The notes: generated by a model not told the origin, from the letters alone. 64,000 nucleotides of DNA from an uncultured Bacilli bacterium (GCA_934201705.1 CAKPXF010000001.1:124001-188000); one strand, 5' to 3'; shown: positions 8,058 to 16,824, numbered from the stretch's first letter. Translations and numbers: made by a program.

Positions 8058-8228
8058 ATGAACCCTTATGGTTATCAACCAAATGCTGCATACCAAACTC
8101 CATATTATCCAAATAATACAATGAATCGTGGAGCTAGCTGGATTGCTATTGCATTAGTTATATTCTTATTATTAATCATTTGCTGCTGCTGTTGTGGTAC
8201 TTTTAAAAACAACTGTAACTGTATGTAA
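8058..8228 (+). CDS. Small membrane peptide with penta-cysteine motif (56 aa)
   Basis: ATG at 8058 follows AGGAGGTG by 7 nt, an excellent site; the longer frame from 7947 has no such support. The peptide has a Pro/Tyr/Asn-rich N-terminus (MNPYGYQPNAAYQTPYY), one transmembrane helix (about residues 28-41), then five consecutive Cys and a CNC near the C-terminus (about 8 Cys in 56 residues). It ends just before its own terminator. I do not recognise it; in plan it recalls the small tail-anchored peptides of Bacilli such as YjcZ, without clear identity. Confidence 0.6.
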   Translation: MNPYGYQPNAAYQTPYYPNNTMNRGASWIAIALVIFLLLIICCCCCGTFKNNCNCM

Positions 8229-8235
8229 ATATATT

Positions 8236-8261
8236 AAAGAGGACTAAAAATCCTCTTTTCT
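8236..8261 (+). terminator. Terminator after the 56-aa gene
   Basis: Stem AAAGAGGA with TCCTCTTT, then TTTCTTT, 8 nt after the stop. Confidence 0.75.
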
Positions 8262-8349
8262 TTAATTTTCTTTAAGTTTGTGCTATATTATTATAGAAAA
8301 TAATAATTTAGTAATTATTACTTGCTATTATGAAAGGATGTAACTATTA

Positions 8350-8904
8350 ATGATATTAAAAAAAAATATAATAACTGATGATAATCCTTTACTTAGAAAA
8401 AAAAGTGAAGATGTTAAATTACCTTTAAGTAAAGAAGATGAGAAAACATTAAATGATATGATGGAGTATCTTGAAAATTCTCAGGATGAGGAAATGGCTA
8501 AAAAATATGATTTACAGCCAGGTGTTGGTTTAGCAGCTCCGCAAATTGGAATTTTAAAGAAAATGTTTGTTGTTTTAACATATGATGATAAAGGAAATTT
8601 GCATAAATATGCTTTAGTTAATCCAAAGCTTATTTCAAATTCTGTTGCTAAGTGCTTTTTAGCTACAGGAGAGGGTTGCTTATCTGTACCTAAAGTACAT
8701 GTTGGTTATGTTAAACGCTACATGAAAATAAAAATGCAAGCCTATGATTATATAAGCAAGCAAGACGTTACATTATCATTAAAGGGTTATGTTGCTATAG
8801 TTTTGCAGCATGAGTATGATCATTTATTTGGAATTTTATATTATGATAGAATAAATAAAAAGGATCCAATGGATAACTCTGATAACGCTACACAAATAGT
8901 ATAA
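8350..8904 (+). CDS. def: Peptide deformylase
   Basis: Removes the formyl group from N-terminal Met of nascent proteins, using a divalent metal. All three signatures are present: GVGLAAPQ (residues 58-65), EGCLS (108-112, with the Cys metal ligand) and HEYDH (154-158, two His ligands and the catalytic Glu). The 184 residues, with an insertion between the first helix and motif 1, match the type II deformylases of Gram-positive bacteria. AAAGGATG precedes the ATG. It is a single transcription unit with a bidirectional terminator after it. Confidence 0.96.
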   Translation: MILKKNIITDDNPLLRKKSEDVKLPLSKEDEKTLNDMMEYLENSQDEEMAKKYDLQPGVGLAAPQIGILKKMFVVLTYDDKGNLHKYALVNPKLISNSVAKCFLATGEGCLSVPKVHVGYVKRYMKIKMQAYDYISKQDVTLSLKGYVAIVLQHEYDHLFGILYYDRINKKDPMDNSDNATQIV

Positions 8905-8906
8905 AA

Positions 8907-8952
8907 AAAGATTATTACTTATTGATTAGAGACTTTAAGTAATAATCTTTTA
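8907..8952. terminator. Bidirectional terminator between def and the flavoprotein gene
   Basis: A 14-bp stem (AAAGATTATTACTT with its complement) flanked by A and T runs serves the two convergent genes. Confidence 0.8.
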
Positions 8953-8954
8953 AT

Positions 8955-10379
8955 TTAGTTATTTTTATCTTTAATTATTTCACGAGCAATTTTAACGCCA
9001 TTTGCTCCAGCTTGTGCTAAGCCTCTAGTAATGCCTGCTCCATCGCCACCTACAAATAAATTTTTAATAGATGTTTCAAATTTGCTGTTACATTTTACAC
9101 GATCACTATAAAACTTTGCTTCTACTCCATAAAATAATGTATGGTCATTAGCAATACCTGGAGTTACATAGTTTAAAGCATCCATCATTTCAATTAAAGA
9201 TTGCATAGTTTTATAAGGTAATATTAAGCTTAAATCACCAGGAACAGCTTCCTTTAATGTTGGCTTTACAAAGCCTTCAGCAATTCTTTTTTCAGTTGAA
9301 CGTCTTCCAGCTTTAATATCACCATATTTTTGAACGATTACAGCACCACCACTTAATTTATTAGCAAGTGAGCTAATTTCTTCAGCATATTGATTTGGAT
9401 CCTTAAATGGCTCTGAAAATTCATGTGATACTAATAAAGCAAAATTTGTATTATGGCTTCCAAGAGCTGCTGAATGATATGAATGTCCATTACATACCAT
9501 TATACCATTATGGTTTTCAATAACAACGTGTCCACTAGGGTTTGAACAAAATGTTCTTACTTGTGTGCCAACAGATGTGTTGAAAATGAATTTTCCTTCA
9601 TAAAGGTATTTATTAATATCATCCATAATAATATTATTTGTTTCAACCCGTACGCCAATATCAACTCTATTGTTAGTTACTTCAACACCATGATTTGTCA
9701 TTGTTTGTGAAAGCCATTGAGCACCAGGACGTCCTACTCCTAAAACCACATAATTAGCTTCAATTATACTTCCATCCTTTAATATAACACCACAAGCTTT
9801 ATTATCATTTACGATTATATCATTAACTGTTGTTTGAAATTTATAATCGATTTTTCCTTTCATAGCCTCATAGATGTTTTGTAAAACCTTTAAGTTTATT
9901 TCAGTTCCTAAATGTCTAACCTCAGAACGAAGTAATTTTAAACCCACTGAAATAGCTTTTTTTTCTATTTCAAAAACCTCTTTAGTATTAGGATCAGTTA
10001 ATTCCTTTGGAGCACCATATTGAAGCTGAATACTATCAACATAACGAATTAAATCAATAACCTCATCATCATTAATATATTCACCCATCCAGCCTCCAAA
10101 GTCACTTGTGATATTGAATTTTCCATCAGAAAAAGCTCCACAGCCACCAAAGCCAGACGTCATTGAACAAGCAGGCTTACAACCAGATTTTCCAAGTGTA
10201 TCCTTAGGGCAATGCTTTATTTTATTTTCAAGCAAGGGGCATTTTCTTGTATAGATATCGTTTCCTTTATCAATTAATAATACCTTCATATTTGGCGCTT
10301 TAATCATAAATTCATAGGCGGTATAAATACCCATTGGTCCAGCACCAACAATTATTACATCATACTTCATTTTTTTCAT
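8955..10379 (-). CDS. FAD-dependent oxidoreductase of the COG2509 type
   Basis: The N-terminal VIIVGAGPMGIY (from about residue 7) is the dinucleotide-binding GxGxxG of an FAD Rossmann fold. The C-terminus has the second FAD motif (NLFVGGDGAGITRG). A Cys-rich segment near residues 48-80 (RKCPLLENKIKHCP, GCKPACSM, GFGGCGAFSDGKF) is typical of the uncharacterised COG2509 flavoproteins found in anaerobes and Bacillota. The 474-residue length agrees. Substrate and physiological role are unknown. It starts 10 nt downstream of hpt on the same strand and is likely co-transcribed with it. Confidence 0.85.
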   Translation of the reverse strand: MKKMKYDVIIVGAGPMGIYTAYEFMIKAPNMKVLLIDKGNDIYTRKCPLLENKIKHCPKDTLGKSGCKPACSMTSGFGGCGAFSDGKFNITSDFGGWMGEYINDDEVIDLIRYVDSIQLQYGAPKELTDPNTKEVFEIEKKAISVGLKLLRSEVRHLGTEINLKVLQNIYEAMKGKIDYKFQTTVNDIIVNDNKACGVILKDGSIIEANYVVLGVGRPGAQWLSQTMTNHGVEVTNNRVDIGVRVETNNIIMDDINKYLYEGKFIFNTSVGTQVRTFCSNPSGHVVIENHNGIMVCNGHSYHSAALGSHNTNFALLVSHEFSEPFKDPNQYAEEISSLANKLSGGAVIVQKYGDIKAGRRSTEKRIAEGFVKPTLKEAVPGDLSLILPYKTMQSLIEMMDALNYVTPGIANDHTLFYGVEAKFYSDRVKCNSKFETSIKNLFVGGDGAGITRGLAQAGANGVKIAREIIKDKNN

Positions 10380-10388
10380 CTCAATTCT

Positions 10389-10934
10389 TTAAATATATTT
10401 TTTATTTATTACACCAACACATGGAATGTTTCTATATGCTTCATTATAATCAAGTCCATAGCCAATTACAAATTTATCTTCAATTTCAAAGCCAATGTAT
10501 TTTACTTCAACGCTTACTTGCCTTCTTGAAGGCTTATCAAGTAATGTACAAATATTAATTGAAGCACATTTTTTTTCAGAAAAATATTTATGAAGTGATT
10601 CATATGTTAATCCAGTATCAACAATATCTTCAATAATTAAAATATCCTTACCTTCAATATCAAACGTCATAACCTTTGATATTTGAACATTACCAATTGT
10701 CATAGTAGTGTTTCCAATATAGCTTGAGGCTTTAATAAACTCTAAATTGCAATTTATATCAATATTTTTTACTAAATCACCAAAAAATAATGTTGCTCCT
10801 TTTAATGTACAAACAATTACTAAATCCTTATTAGCATAGTCTTTTGAGATTTGCTTTGCTAGTTCTTTAGCTCTAGCTCTAATTTGATCTTCAGTAAATA
10901 AAACTTCTTCCATAATGTCGCTTGGGTATTGCAT
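10389..10934 (-). CDS. hpt: Hypoxanthine phosphoribosyltransferase
   Basis: Purine salvage: converts hypoxanthine or guanine with PRPP to IMP or GMP. The PRPP loop EDIVDTGLT is at residues 102-110. CTLKGATLFFGDL (42-54) forms the pyrophosphate-binding loop, and the C-terminal FVIGYGLDYNEAYRNIP contacts the base. The 181-residue length is normal. The ATG has AAAGGAG about 8 nt upstream. It is first in a two-gene unit with the flavoprotein gene. In Bacillus hpt lies near tilS and ftsH, but here that context is absent. Confidence 0.96.
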   Translation of the reverse strand: MQYPSDIMEEVLFTEDQIRARAKELAKQISKDYANKDLVIVCTLKGATLFFGDLVKNIDINCNLEFIKASSYIGNTTMTIGNVQISKVMTFDIEGKDILIIEDIVDTGLTYESLHKYFSEKKCASINICTLLDKPSRRQVSVEVKYIGFEIEDKFVIGYGLDYNEAYRNIPCVGVINKKYI

Positions 10935-11007
10935 GTTTCTTATCTCCTTTAAAAAAAATACATATTAATGATAGCACAAATAGACTTTTTTTTAAAGTTT
11001 AACAAAA

Positions 11008-11048
11008 AGAAAAAGTGGTGTATATATTTTAAGAAATATATTCCACTT
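11008..11048 (-). terminator. Terminator of tyrS
   Basis: AAGTGG with CCACTT, extended through TATAT pairs, followed on the minus strand by TTTTCTTTTTG. It lies about 12 nt past the tyrS stop. Confidence 0.7.
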
Positions 11049-11059
11049 ATAATGTTTCT

Positions 11060-12295
11060 TTAAAAACTAGCTAAAGCGTATTTTTTCTTTCCACGACGTA
11101 AAACTACATATTTACCTTCAATAGCTAAATCTTTACTAAGAGGTAAAGCTTCATCAGTAATTTTATCACCATTTACACTAATTGCACCATTCTTTAAGAA
11201 TTCTCTAGCTTCACGTTTAGATGAAGCAACATTACATGCAATTAATAAATCAACAAGTGTCATATTATCTTCAATATGAACAATATTAAAATCATTAAAT
11301 CCCATTTCAATTTCTTTAGCTGTTAAATCTTTAATATTTCCATTAAATAAGGCATTTGTAATTTTGATAGCTTGATCACAAGCTTCTTTTCCATGAATAA
11401 ATGTTGTCATTTCACGGGCTAATGTTTTTTGAGCTAAACGAGTTTCAGGTGCCTTTTCCCATTCTTCTTGAATTTTTGCAATTTCATCAAGTGATAAGAA
11501 TGTGAATTGTTTCATTTTTTTAATTACATCACTATCTGGTAGGTTAATCCAGAATTGATAAAATTCATATGGGGATGTTTTATCTTTATCAAGCCAAACA
11601 GATTTTCCAGATTCTGATTTTCCAAATTTTGTTCCATCTGGTTTTAAAATCAAAGGAATAGTCATAGCATATACCTTTGTATCACTACCTTCTTTTTTAC
11701 GAATTAAATCAGTTCCAGCAGTCATATTACCCCATTGATCTTGTCCGCCAATTTGAACTGTACAATTCATTTCCTTATATAAATGATACCAGTCAAGTGC
11801 TTGAAGAATTTGATATGAAAATTCAGTGTATGAAATTCCTGTTTCAAGACGAGCCTTAACAGTTTCTTTATTAATCATATAGTTAACATTGAATTCTTTT
11901 CCATATGTTCTTAAAAAGTCCAAAACATTCATATTAATTGTCCAATCAAGATTATTAACAATTGTATCAAAATGGAAAATTTCTTGTACTTGTTTTTTAA
12001 GCTTTAAAACATTTTGATTAGTTATATCAATTGAAAGCATTTTTCTTTCACCTTGTTGCTTTGGATCACCAATTTGACCAGTTGCTCCACCCACTAATAA
12101 AATAGGATGATGGCCATGTTCTTGTAATCTTTTAGCAACTAAATAAGTTACTAAATGACCAACATGAAGTGAATCACCTGTTGGGTCACAGCCTAGATAA
12201 AATGTAACCTTATTATTTTCTAAGTATTCTTCAAAATCCTCTGATGTTGTAGCAAAGAATAATTCTCTTGCTTTTAATTCTTCAAGTAATGTCAT
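11060..12295 (-). CDS. tyrS: Tyrosyl-tRNA synthetase
   Basis: Attaches tyrosine to tRNA-Tyr. The class I signature HVGH is at residues 44-47 after the YLGCDPTG loop, the Tyr-binding QIGGQDQWGN at 181-190, and the KMSKS-like loop KFGKS at 223-227. The last about 65 residues form an S4 RNA-binding domain (REAREFLKNGAISVNG). The 411-residue length is normal for the TyrS group of Bacilli. Expression is controlled by the T-box leader directly upstream. Confidence 0.97.
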   Translation of the reverse strand: MTLLEELKARELFFATTSEDFEEYLENNKVTFYLGCDPTGDSLHVGHLVTYLVAKRLQEHGHHPILLVGGATGQIGDPKQQGERKMLSIDITNQNVLKLKKQVQEIFHFDTIVNNLDWTINMNVLDFLRTYGKEFNVNYMINKETVKARLETGISYTEFSYQILQALDWYHLYKEMNCTVQIGGQDQWGNMTAGTDLIRKKEGSDTKVYAMTIPLILKPDGTKFGKSESGKSVWLDKDKTSPYEFYQFWINLPDSDVIKKMKQFTFLSLDEIAKIQEEWEKAPETRLAQKTLAREMTTFIHGKEACDQAIKITNALFNGNIKDLTAKEIEMGFNDFNIVHIEDNMTLVDLLIACNVASSKREAREFLKNGAISVNGDKITDEALPLSKDLAIEGKYVVLRRGKKKYALASF

Positions 12296-12482
12296 AAGTT
12301 CTCTCCTTTATAAAATAAAAACGCCCTTAAAAATAATTCTAAGGACGTATAATTTACGCGGTACCACCTTAGTTCATAGCTTCACTATGCACTTTTAAAT
12401 AATTAGTAATTTTCCTAAGTATTCTACTTGTTTACACCAACCACAAGCTCTCTTAAATAAATACTTATTCCCTTTAATTCCT
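12296..12482 (-). promoter_or_regulatory. T-box leader (tyrosine) of tyrS
   Basis: On the minus strand the leader carries AGAGAGC and GGTTGGTGTAAAC of stem I, then GAATACTTAGG, where UAC is the likely Tyr specifier codon, and the invariant T-box AAGGTGGTACCGCG at 12370-12357. An overlapping intrinsic terminator follows. Uncharged tRNA-Tyr would pair with the specifier and the T-box bulge, favour the antiterminator and allow tyrS transcription. Confidence 0.95.
12314..12348 (-). terminator. Regulated terminator of the tyrS T-box
   Basis: Stem ACGTCCTTA with TAAGGGCGT followed by TTTTATTTTA on the minus strand. Its 5' arm lies just downstream of the T-box sequence. Confidence 0.85.
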
Positions 12483-12487
12483 AAATA

Positions 12488-12516
12488 ATTTTATCTTTTT
12501 TTTTAATATAAGTCAA
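12488..12516 (-). promoter_or_regulatory. Promoter of the tyrS leader
   Basis: Minus strand TTGACT (12516-12511), 17-bp spacer, TAAAAT (12493-12488). The start would fall near 12481, at the beginning of the T-box leader. It lies only just beyond the end of the lacI-type gene. Confidence 0.7.
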
Positions 12517-12519
12517 CAA

Positions 12520-13506
12520 TTATAAAGTTGATCCTCTTTTAACATAGTTAAACATTAATTTTTTAGTAATAATTTCCCCATTATTATGTTCAATTAATTC
12601 ATTTAAAACTTTAATTCCTTCTCTTCCTAATCCTTTCATATCAATACTAAATGATGATAATTTAGGACGAGATAGCTCTGAATATTTTGTACCTATCATA
12701 GCCATAAATTCAAAATCATCTGGCACCTTTAAATTACTATCTAAAGCAGCATTTAAAGCAGCAAGAGTTATTCCATCTCTTGTTGAAATAATAAATCCAC
12801 GAGGAATAGTTTTTAAAAACTCTTTCATTTTATTATAGGTTTTTGTATGAGAATCTTTTACTTCAATAATATTTGTAAACTCTCTATTGTTTTCAAGATA
12901 AGCTTGTTTTATGCCTTGTAATATTCTTTCTTCAATTTTTCCTCCACCTTCAACCTTAATAAAGTAAATTTCTTTATTTCTTGCTAAAGCTTCATTTACT
13001 AGATCAACGATTTGTGCTTTATAGTGCCATGAAACAGATGATATAGATTTTAAATCCATTCCAAGTGTAACAAGCGGAATATCAAATTGAACAAGATCCA
13101 TTAATTCATCTTCTGTTAATGAATCATTAAAGATAACAATACCATTTGGCCTTGTTGATAAAACCTTTGTCATAACTTTTTTAATTTCATCTTTACTACC
13201 TTTAGTTGTAAAAATTAAACAATCATAGCCATAATTATTAGCTTCTTCCATTAAACCGGCAACAACGTTAGATATATATGTATAATTTAATTCAGGAACT
13301 ATAATAGCAATATTTGTTGTTTTTCTAGAGGCAAGCTCTATAGCGATAGTGTTTGGTTTGTAATTTAATTCTTTTATTGCATTTAAAACTCTTTGCTTTG
13401 TATCAGGGGCAACTTTATCTATTCCATTCATTACTCTACTAGCAGTAGCTAATGATACGGACGCAAGTTTGGCAACATCATAAATTGTAGCATTTTTTTT
13501 AGACAT
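12520..13506 (-). CDS. LacI-family transcriptional regulator, CcpA-like
   Basis: Residues 5-28 (NATIYDVAKLASVSLATASRV) form the LacI headpiece helix-turn-helix, followed by a hinge helix (NTIAIELASRKTTN) and a periplasmic-binding-protein-like ligand core. The order and length (328 aa) match CcpA of Bacilli, the global catabolite regulator that works with HPr-Ser-P. The core is divergent, notably GIVIFNDSL and EFMAMIGT in place of the usual GIIFMG and GFDN motifs, so a different LacI member cannot be excluded. It lies directly upstream of tyrS on the same strand but has no internal sign of coupling. Confidence 0.75.
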   Translation of the reverse strand: MSKKNATIYDVAKLASVSLATASRVMNGIDKVAPDTKQRVLNAIKELNYKPNTIAIELASRKTTNIAIIVPELNYTYISNVVAGLMEEANNYGYDCLIFTTKGSKDEIKKVMTKVLSTRPNGIVIFNDSLTEDELMDLVQFDIPLVTLGMDLKSISSVSWHYKAQIVDLVNEALARNKEIYFIKVEGGGKIEERILQGIKQAYLENNREFTNIIEVKDSHTKTYNKMKEFLKTIPRGFIISTRDGITLAALNAALDSNLKVPDDFEFMAMIGTKYSELSRPKLSSFSIDMKGLGREGIKVLNELIEHNNGEIITKKLMFNYVKRGSTL

Positions 13507-13549
13507 TTTTAGCTCCTCCTATATCTACGATTAATATTATACTATTTTT

Positions 13550-13587
13550 AAAAGAAAAAATGTAAGAAATTATGAAACTTCTTACAT
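13550..13587 (-). terminator. Terminator of the cold-shock gene
   Basis: Stem ATGTAAGAA with TTCTTACAT and a T-rich tract on the minus strand, 26 nt past the stop at 13614. Confidence 0.8.
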
Positions 13588-13613
13588 TTTGAAAAAAACA
13601 TAATTAAATTTAA

Positions 13614-13820
13614 TTATTTTGTAACAACCTTAATATTGGTTGCGCGCTTACCCTTATTAGATTCCTCTAATTCAAATTCAACGTCAGCATCAACATCAAT
13701 AGTTTTAAATCCGTCCATTTGTAAACTTGAATAGTGGAAGAAGATGTCATCTGCTAAATCGTCACATTTAATGAAGCCGTAACCCTTTTGCTTGTTAAAT
13801 GTTTTAACTTTACCTACCAT
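13614..13820 (-). CDS. csp: Cold-shock domain RNA chaperone
   Basis: The ATG at 13820 (MVGKVKTFNKQKGYGFI) is chosen because AAAGGACG lies about 9 nt upstream; a longer frame runs through the leader. The 68 residues form one OB-fold cold-shock domain with the RNP1-like KGYGFIKC and RNP2-like DDIFFHYSSL motifs that bind single-stranded RNA. It is monocistronic with its own promoter and terminator. The mRNA leader is about 40 nt, shorter than the long cold-responsive leaders of enteric cspA. Confidence 0.93.
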   Translation of the reverse strand: MVGKVKTFNKQKGYGFIKCDDLADDIFFHYSSLQMDGFKTIDVDADVEFELEESNKGKRATNIKVVTK

Positions 13821-13869
13821 ATTTAAATACGTCCTTTCAAAAATTTTGCATAAACTGATTGCTACATTC

Positions 13870-13898
13870 ATAATATCATTACTTTTAATTATTAACAA
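13870..13898 (-). promoter_or_regulatory. Promoter of the cold-shock gene
   Basis: Minus strand TTGTTA (13898-13893), 17-bp spacer, TATTAT (13875-13870). Just upstream, 13908-13929 is an A-run/T-run palindrome centred on ACGT, possibly an UP-like element. Confidence 0.65.
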
Positions 13899-13985
13899 GA
13901 GAAAATGTAAAAAAAAACGTTTTTTTGCTTAAAAAGCATATGAAGTAATTAAAAAATAAGGTAAAATATGAATTGGTGAAATAAA

Positions 13986-14876
13986 ATGCAAAGCAAGAAT
14001 AATTTAAAATCAATAACACTCGGAGCAATTTTTGCAGCAATTTATGCAATAATGTGTTTCTTATCAGTGTACTTCATTTCATTTTTAGGGGTAATAGGTT
14101 TAATTATTTTACCTTTTTTTGCAGCATATTATGCTAGCCTTTATAAAGTAAAAGAAATATTAGTATTTAATATTGCTACAATAATATTGTGCTTTATAAG
14201 TGGTATTTCAGATCCAGGATATGTAATATTATATGTTTTACCAACATTAATTATTGGCGATATATATGGCTTGCTAAATAAATTAAATATAAAATATTAT
14301 ACAACTATTTTTCTACAAACAATTGCTTATAGTATAACCAATGTTATTGCTATATATCTAGGTGAATTATTATATGACACTAAAATAATTGAATTTATTT
14401 TTGGTAATAATAAATGGATTTATGAAAATTTATCATTAGTTATTTTATTTATATTTAGTGGTGCTGAGGCTGTTGTATCATCTGTGTTTATAGCAGAAAG
14501 ATTAAGAGCTATTAATATATTTAAACAAAAAGAAACAACTTATCCAATGTATTGCTATATGGCTTTGATTCTATTATTTATAATTTCAATAATATTTATC
14601 TTTATAAATTTAAATATTTATTTTTTATGCGTTTTAATGTTTGCTATAATTAGCTTTCCAAAAACTTATTCATTATTAGAAAAAATAAATAATAAGACAG
14701 TAATTGTAACTATAATAGTAATAGCTTTTACATTGTTAAGCTTTATTATGTCTTATTTCAATGTGTTTTATTATATCTTTATAGTATTGATGATCCCATT
14801 ATTTATCTGTTCAATTTTCATATTAATTAGTAAATTAATAAAGTTTATAAAAGAAAAAAGGACTACAAACCTGTAA
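13986..14876 (+). CDS. Polytopic membrane protein (296 aa), DUF2232/ECF-S-like
   Basis: About eight hydrophobic helices span nearly the whole protein, starting right after SLTLGAIFAAIYAIM-like residues 9-25. That N-terminal pattern (positively charged start, then an Ala/Gly-rich helix) recalls ECF transporter substrate-binding subunits and YybS/DUF2232 proteins. The last 20 residues are basic. I cannot name a substrate. It is divergent from the cold-shock gene, and its stop lies inside a terminator hairpin. Confidence 0.6.
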   Translation: MQSKNNLKSITLGAIFAAIYAIMCFLSVYFISFLGVIGLIILPFFAAYYASLYKVKEILVFNIATIILCFISGISDPGYVILYVLPTLIIGDIYGLLNKLNIKYYTTIFLQTIAYSITNVIAIYLGELLYDTKIIEFIFGNNKWIYENLSLVILFIFSGAEAVVSSVFIAERLRAINIFKQKETTYPMYCYMALILLFIISIIFIFINLNIYFLCVLMFAIISFPKTYSLLEKINNKTVIVTIIVIAFTLLSFIMSYFNVFYYIFIVLMIPLFICSIFILISKLIKFIKEKRTTNL

Positions 14877-14882
14877 TCCTTT
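14857..14882. terminator. Bidirectional terminator
   Basis: Stem AAAGGACTAC with GTAATCCTTT. It overlaps the stop of the plus-strand gene; the stronger T-tract is on the minus strand, serving the gene at 14890. Confidence 0.7.
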
Positions 14883-14889
14883 ATAGAAT

Positions 14890-15351
14890 TTATTCATCAG
14901 TTTTAATAAATTCATCACTACCAAAGCCTAAAATCAATAAGAAAACGTAAGGTAGGAATATTAATCCAATTGTAAATCCTGTTCCGTGGCCAAAGCTTTT
15001 TGCTAGTTTATTAAGTAGCATTACTTCTATTACAAATGCTGCAATTGAAATAATATAGCTTAAAAATGCAAGTGGTGGTAAAAAGTTAATAATTCCTGTT
15101 AAAACACCAAGGCCAAAGTTAATCCAGAAGAATTTAGTGTCCCAAACAATTTTATACATAGTATAAGAATTGTAAAAAGGAATAATGGCTTTCCAGCCAG
15201 GCTCGCCTGCTTTTTGGAAAATTTTCCACATTGCAACAATAACTAATATAGCAATGGCTAAAATAAAAACAAACATAACAATCAAAGCTGAAGTTCCAAT
15301 TTTATTAATAAGTTCCTCAATAGTATTTCCTTGAGATACATCTCCACTCAT
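14890..15351 (-). CDS. DUF5684-type membrane protein
   Basis: Four hydrophobic helices surround the motif KAGEPGWKAIIPFYNSYTMYK (about residues 46-66), which is diagnostic of the DUF5684 family (G-K/E-P-G-W-x-x-I-I/V-P-x-Y-N). The last residues are acidic (SDEFIKTDE). The function of the family is unknown; in some genomes the domain is fused to signal peptidase-like proteins. It lies downstream of the TM2-domain gene on the same strand but is separated from it by a terminator-like hairpin. Confidence 0.75.
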   Translation of the reverse strand: MSGDVSQGNTIEELINKIGTSALIVMFVFILAIAILVIVAMWKIFQKAGEPGWKAIIPFYNSYTMYKIVWDTKFFWINFGLGVLTGIINFLPPLAFLSYIISIAAFVIEVMLLNKLAKSFGHGTGFTIGLIFLPYVFLLILGFGSDEFIKTDE

Positions 15352-15388
15352 GTTTTGTTTTTCTCCTTTCTTTTAATATTTATAAATA

Positions 15389-15414
15389 AATGCTTGTTTA
15401 ATTTAACAAGCATT
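15389..15414 (-). terminator. Terminator after the TM2-domain gene
   Basis: Stem AATGCTTGTT with AACAAGCATT followed on the minus strand by TATTTATAAA. The T tract is imperfect. Confidence 0.55.
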
Positions 15415-15426
15415 GTTTATAGTAAC

Positions 15427-15756
15427 TTAATCAAAATCCCAATTAGTTAGTAATTTTCCATTCTTGTCCTTGAATGTTCCACATACGATAGTAATTAAAT
15501 CAATAAGGGTTCCAATTCCAAATAAACCAAATGTAAAAATATATAAGATTCCAGTTCCTGTTTTTCCAACATAAAATCTATGGATTCCAATCACACCTAA
15601 AAAGGCAACCAAAATTAAGGCAATTCCTCTTGACTTATCTGATACATTTTCACCATTTAAAATCTTAGTTACTCTATTATCACATGCACAACCACATTTC
15701 GGGCAAATTACAGCTTCGTCTAACAATTCATTTCCACAATGTGAGCAATATTTCAT
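15427..15756 (-). CDS. Zinc-ribbon plus TM2-domain membrane protein
   Basis: Residues 3-24 form a zinc ribbon (CSHCGNELL then CPKCGCAC). Residues 41-95 form a TM2 domain: two short hydrophobic helices around GVIGIHRFYVGKTGTGILY and GIGTLIDLITI. The N-terminal ribbon is cytoplasmic by charge. TM2 proteins are widespread, and their function in bacteria is not established. Start ATG at 15756 with GGAG upstream. Confidence 0.85.
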   Translation of the reverse strand: MKYCSHCGNELLDEAVICPKCGCACDNRVTKILNGENVSDKSRGIALILVAFLGVIGIHRFYVGKTGTGILYIFTFGLFGIGTLIDLITIVCGTFKDKNGKLLTNWDFD

Positions 15757-15885
15757 ATTTATAAGTTCTCCTTTTCAAATAGTATATCACTTCATATTGC
15801 CTTAAGTAAATCTTAAATATAAATTTCTTGTTTTTAATATAATTATTATATTATAATAAGTACAAGAAAAGAGGAAGAAGAAAAT

Positions 15886-16107
15886 ATGAGCGCTATTTTT
15901 AAATTTGTTTTAAATGCACTAAAAGCAATATTTTTAAGCCCATTTTATATAATATATTTTTTAGCTTTTTTACTTTTGACTTTATTTAATTATATTGTGG
16001 GAGAAATACTTTTTATTTGTTCAGGCTTTAATTATGGTAGTAGGAAGGAAAATAAATATAATAGAAAATTAGAAGGAATTAAGCAAAATAATGGAGGTGT
16101 TAAGTAA
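15886..16107 (+). CDS. Hypothetical small membrane protein (73 aa)
   Basis: Two adjacent hydrophobic segments (residues 5-25 and 25-47) are followed by a basic, hydrophilic tail (YGSRKENKYNRKLEG). AGAGGAAGAAG precedes the ATG. The stop falls 1 nt before the next start, so the three genes 15886-17331 form one operon. I do not recognise a family. Confidence 0.55.
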   Translation: MSAIFKFVLNALKAIFLSPFYIIYFLAFLLLTLFNYIVGEILFICSGFNYGSRKENKYNRKLEGIKQNNGGVK

Positions 16108-16108
16108 T

Positions 16109-16822
16109 ATGATTATTTTAGCCCTTTTTAAGTTGGATGAAAGAAGTAAGAAGGTTGCTTTAGTTTTACTTGCTTTATTTATAATTATTTTATTGATTTT
16201 TGGACTTATTTACTTACTTATAGATAATTATATGAAGCATGAAAGTAAAAAGATGGATGCATATATGGTTGATTTATTAAAATGTCAAATTGTTACAAAT
16301 ACTAATCAATTTAAAGACGCATTAAAATATTATGAAAGAAGGAGCTTATATAACAATTCAAAATGGCCAATTAGGTTAATGGTTATAATGTTTATAACGG
16401 CTATTTTAATAACAAAAATATTTTTTGATAGTAATTATAATAGCTTTTTTACTGAAGCATTTAAACTAATTCCTATTATTAAATGGCAAACAATAAAGGA
16501 AGTAAATGATGCGTTAATTAAGGCTGACCCAAATGCTACATTAATTCCAGGCTTTCCTTGGCTTCCTGTCTCTTTATTCCCTAATTTTATCTCAAAAAAC
16601 CCAAATTTTTCAGATCCATTATTATATGTTTCGGTTGTGTTTTATATTATTATGATATCTTGTTTATTTGTTTTAATTAAGGCGATACTTGGATATATTG
16701 CAAGAATAAATAGAGGCTATAAACTATCAGTTACTGTTTTTAAAAAGGATTTAGACAAATTCGATATTACAACTGTTGAAGATTTTGCAAATCACATTAA
16801 TTCAAGTGTTCCACAACAGTAA
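16109..16822 (+). CDS. Hypothetical membrane protein (237 aa)
   Basis: The ATG at 16109 has GGAGGTG 9 nt upstream, while the alternative ATG at 16091 is part of that site. It has hydrophobic helices at residues 15-40, 90-110 and 175-200. Between the second and third lies an extracytoplasmic-looking loop with NATLIPGFPWLPVSLFPNF. No known domain is seen. It is the middle gene of a three-gene operon of membrane or anchored proteins. Confidence 0.6.
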   Translation: MIILALFKLDERSKKVALVLLALFIIILLIFGLIYLLIDNYMKHESKKMDAYMVDLLKCQIVTNTNQFKDALKYYERRSLYNNSKWPIRLMVIMFITAILITKIFFDSNYNSFFTEAFKLIPIIKWQTIKEVNDALIKADPNATLIPGFPWLPVSLFPNFISKNPNFSDPLLYVSVVFYIIMISCLFVLIKAILGYIARINRGYKLSVTVFKKDLDKFDITTVEDFANHINSSVPQQ

Positions 16823-16824
16823 CC

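Noticed and set aside
16091..16108. ATG at 16091 as start of the second gene in the three-gene operon
   Set aside because: It overlaps the GGAGGTG site that serves the ATG at 16109.
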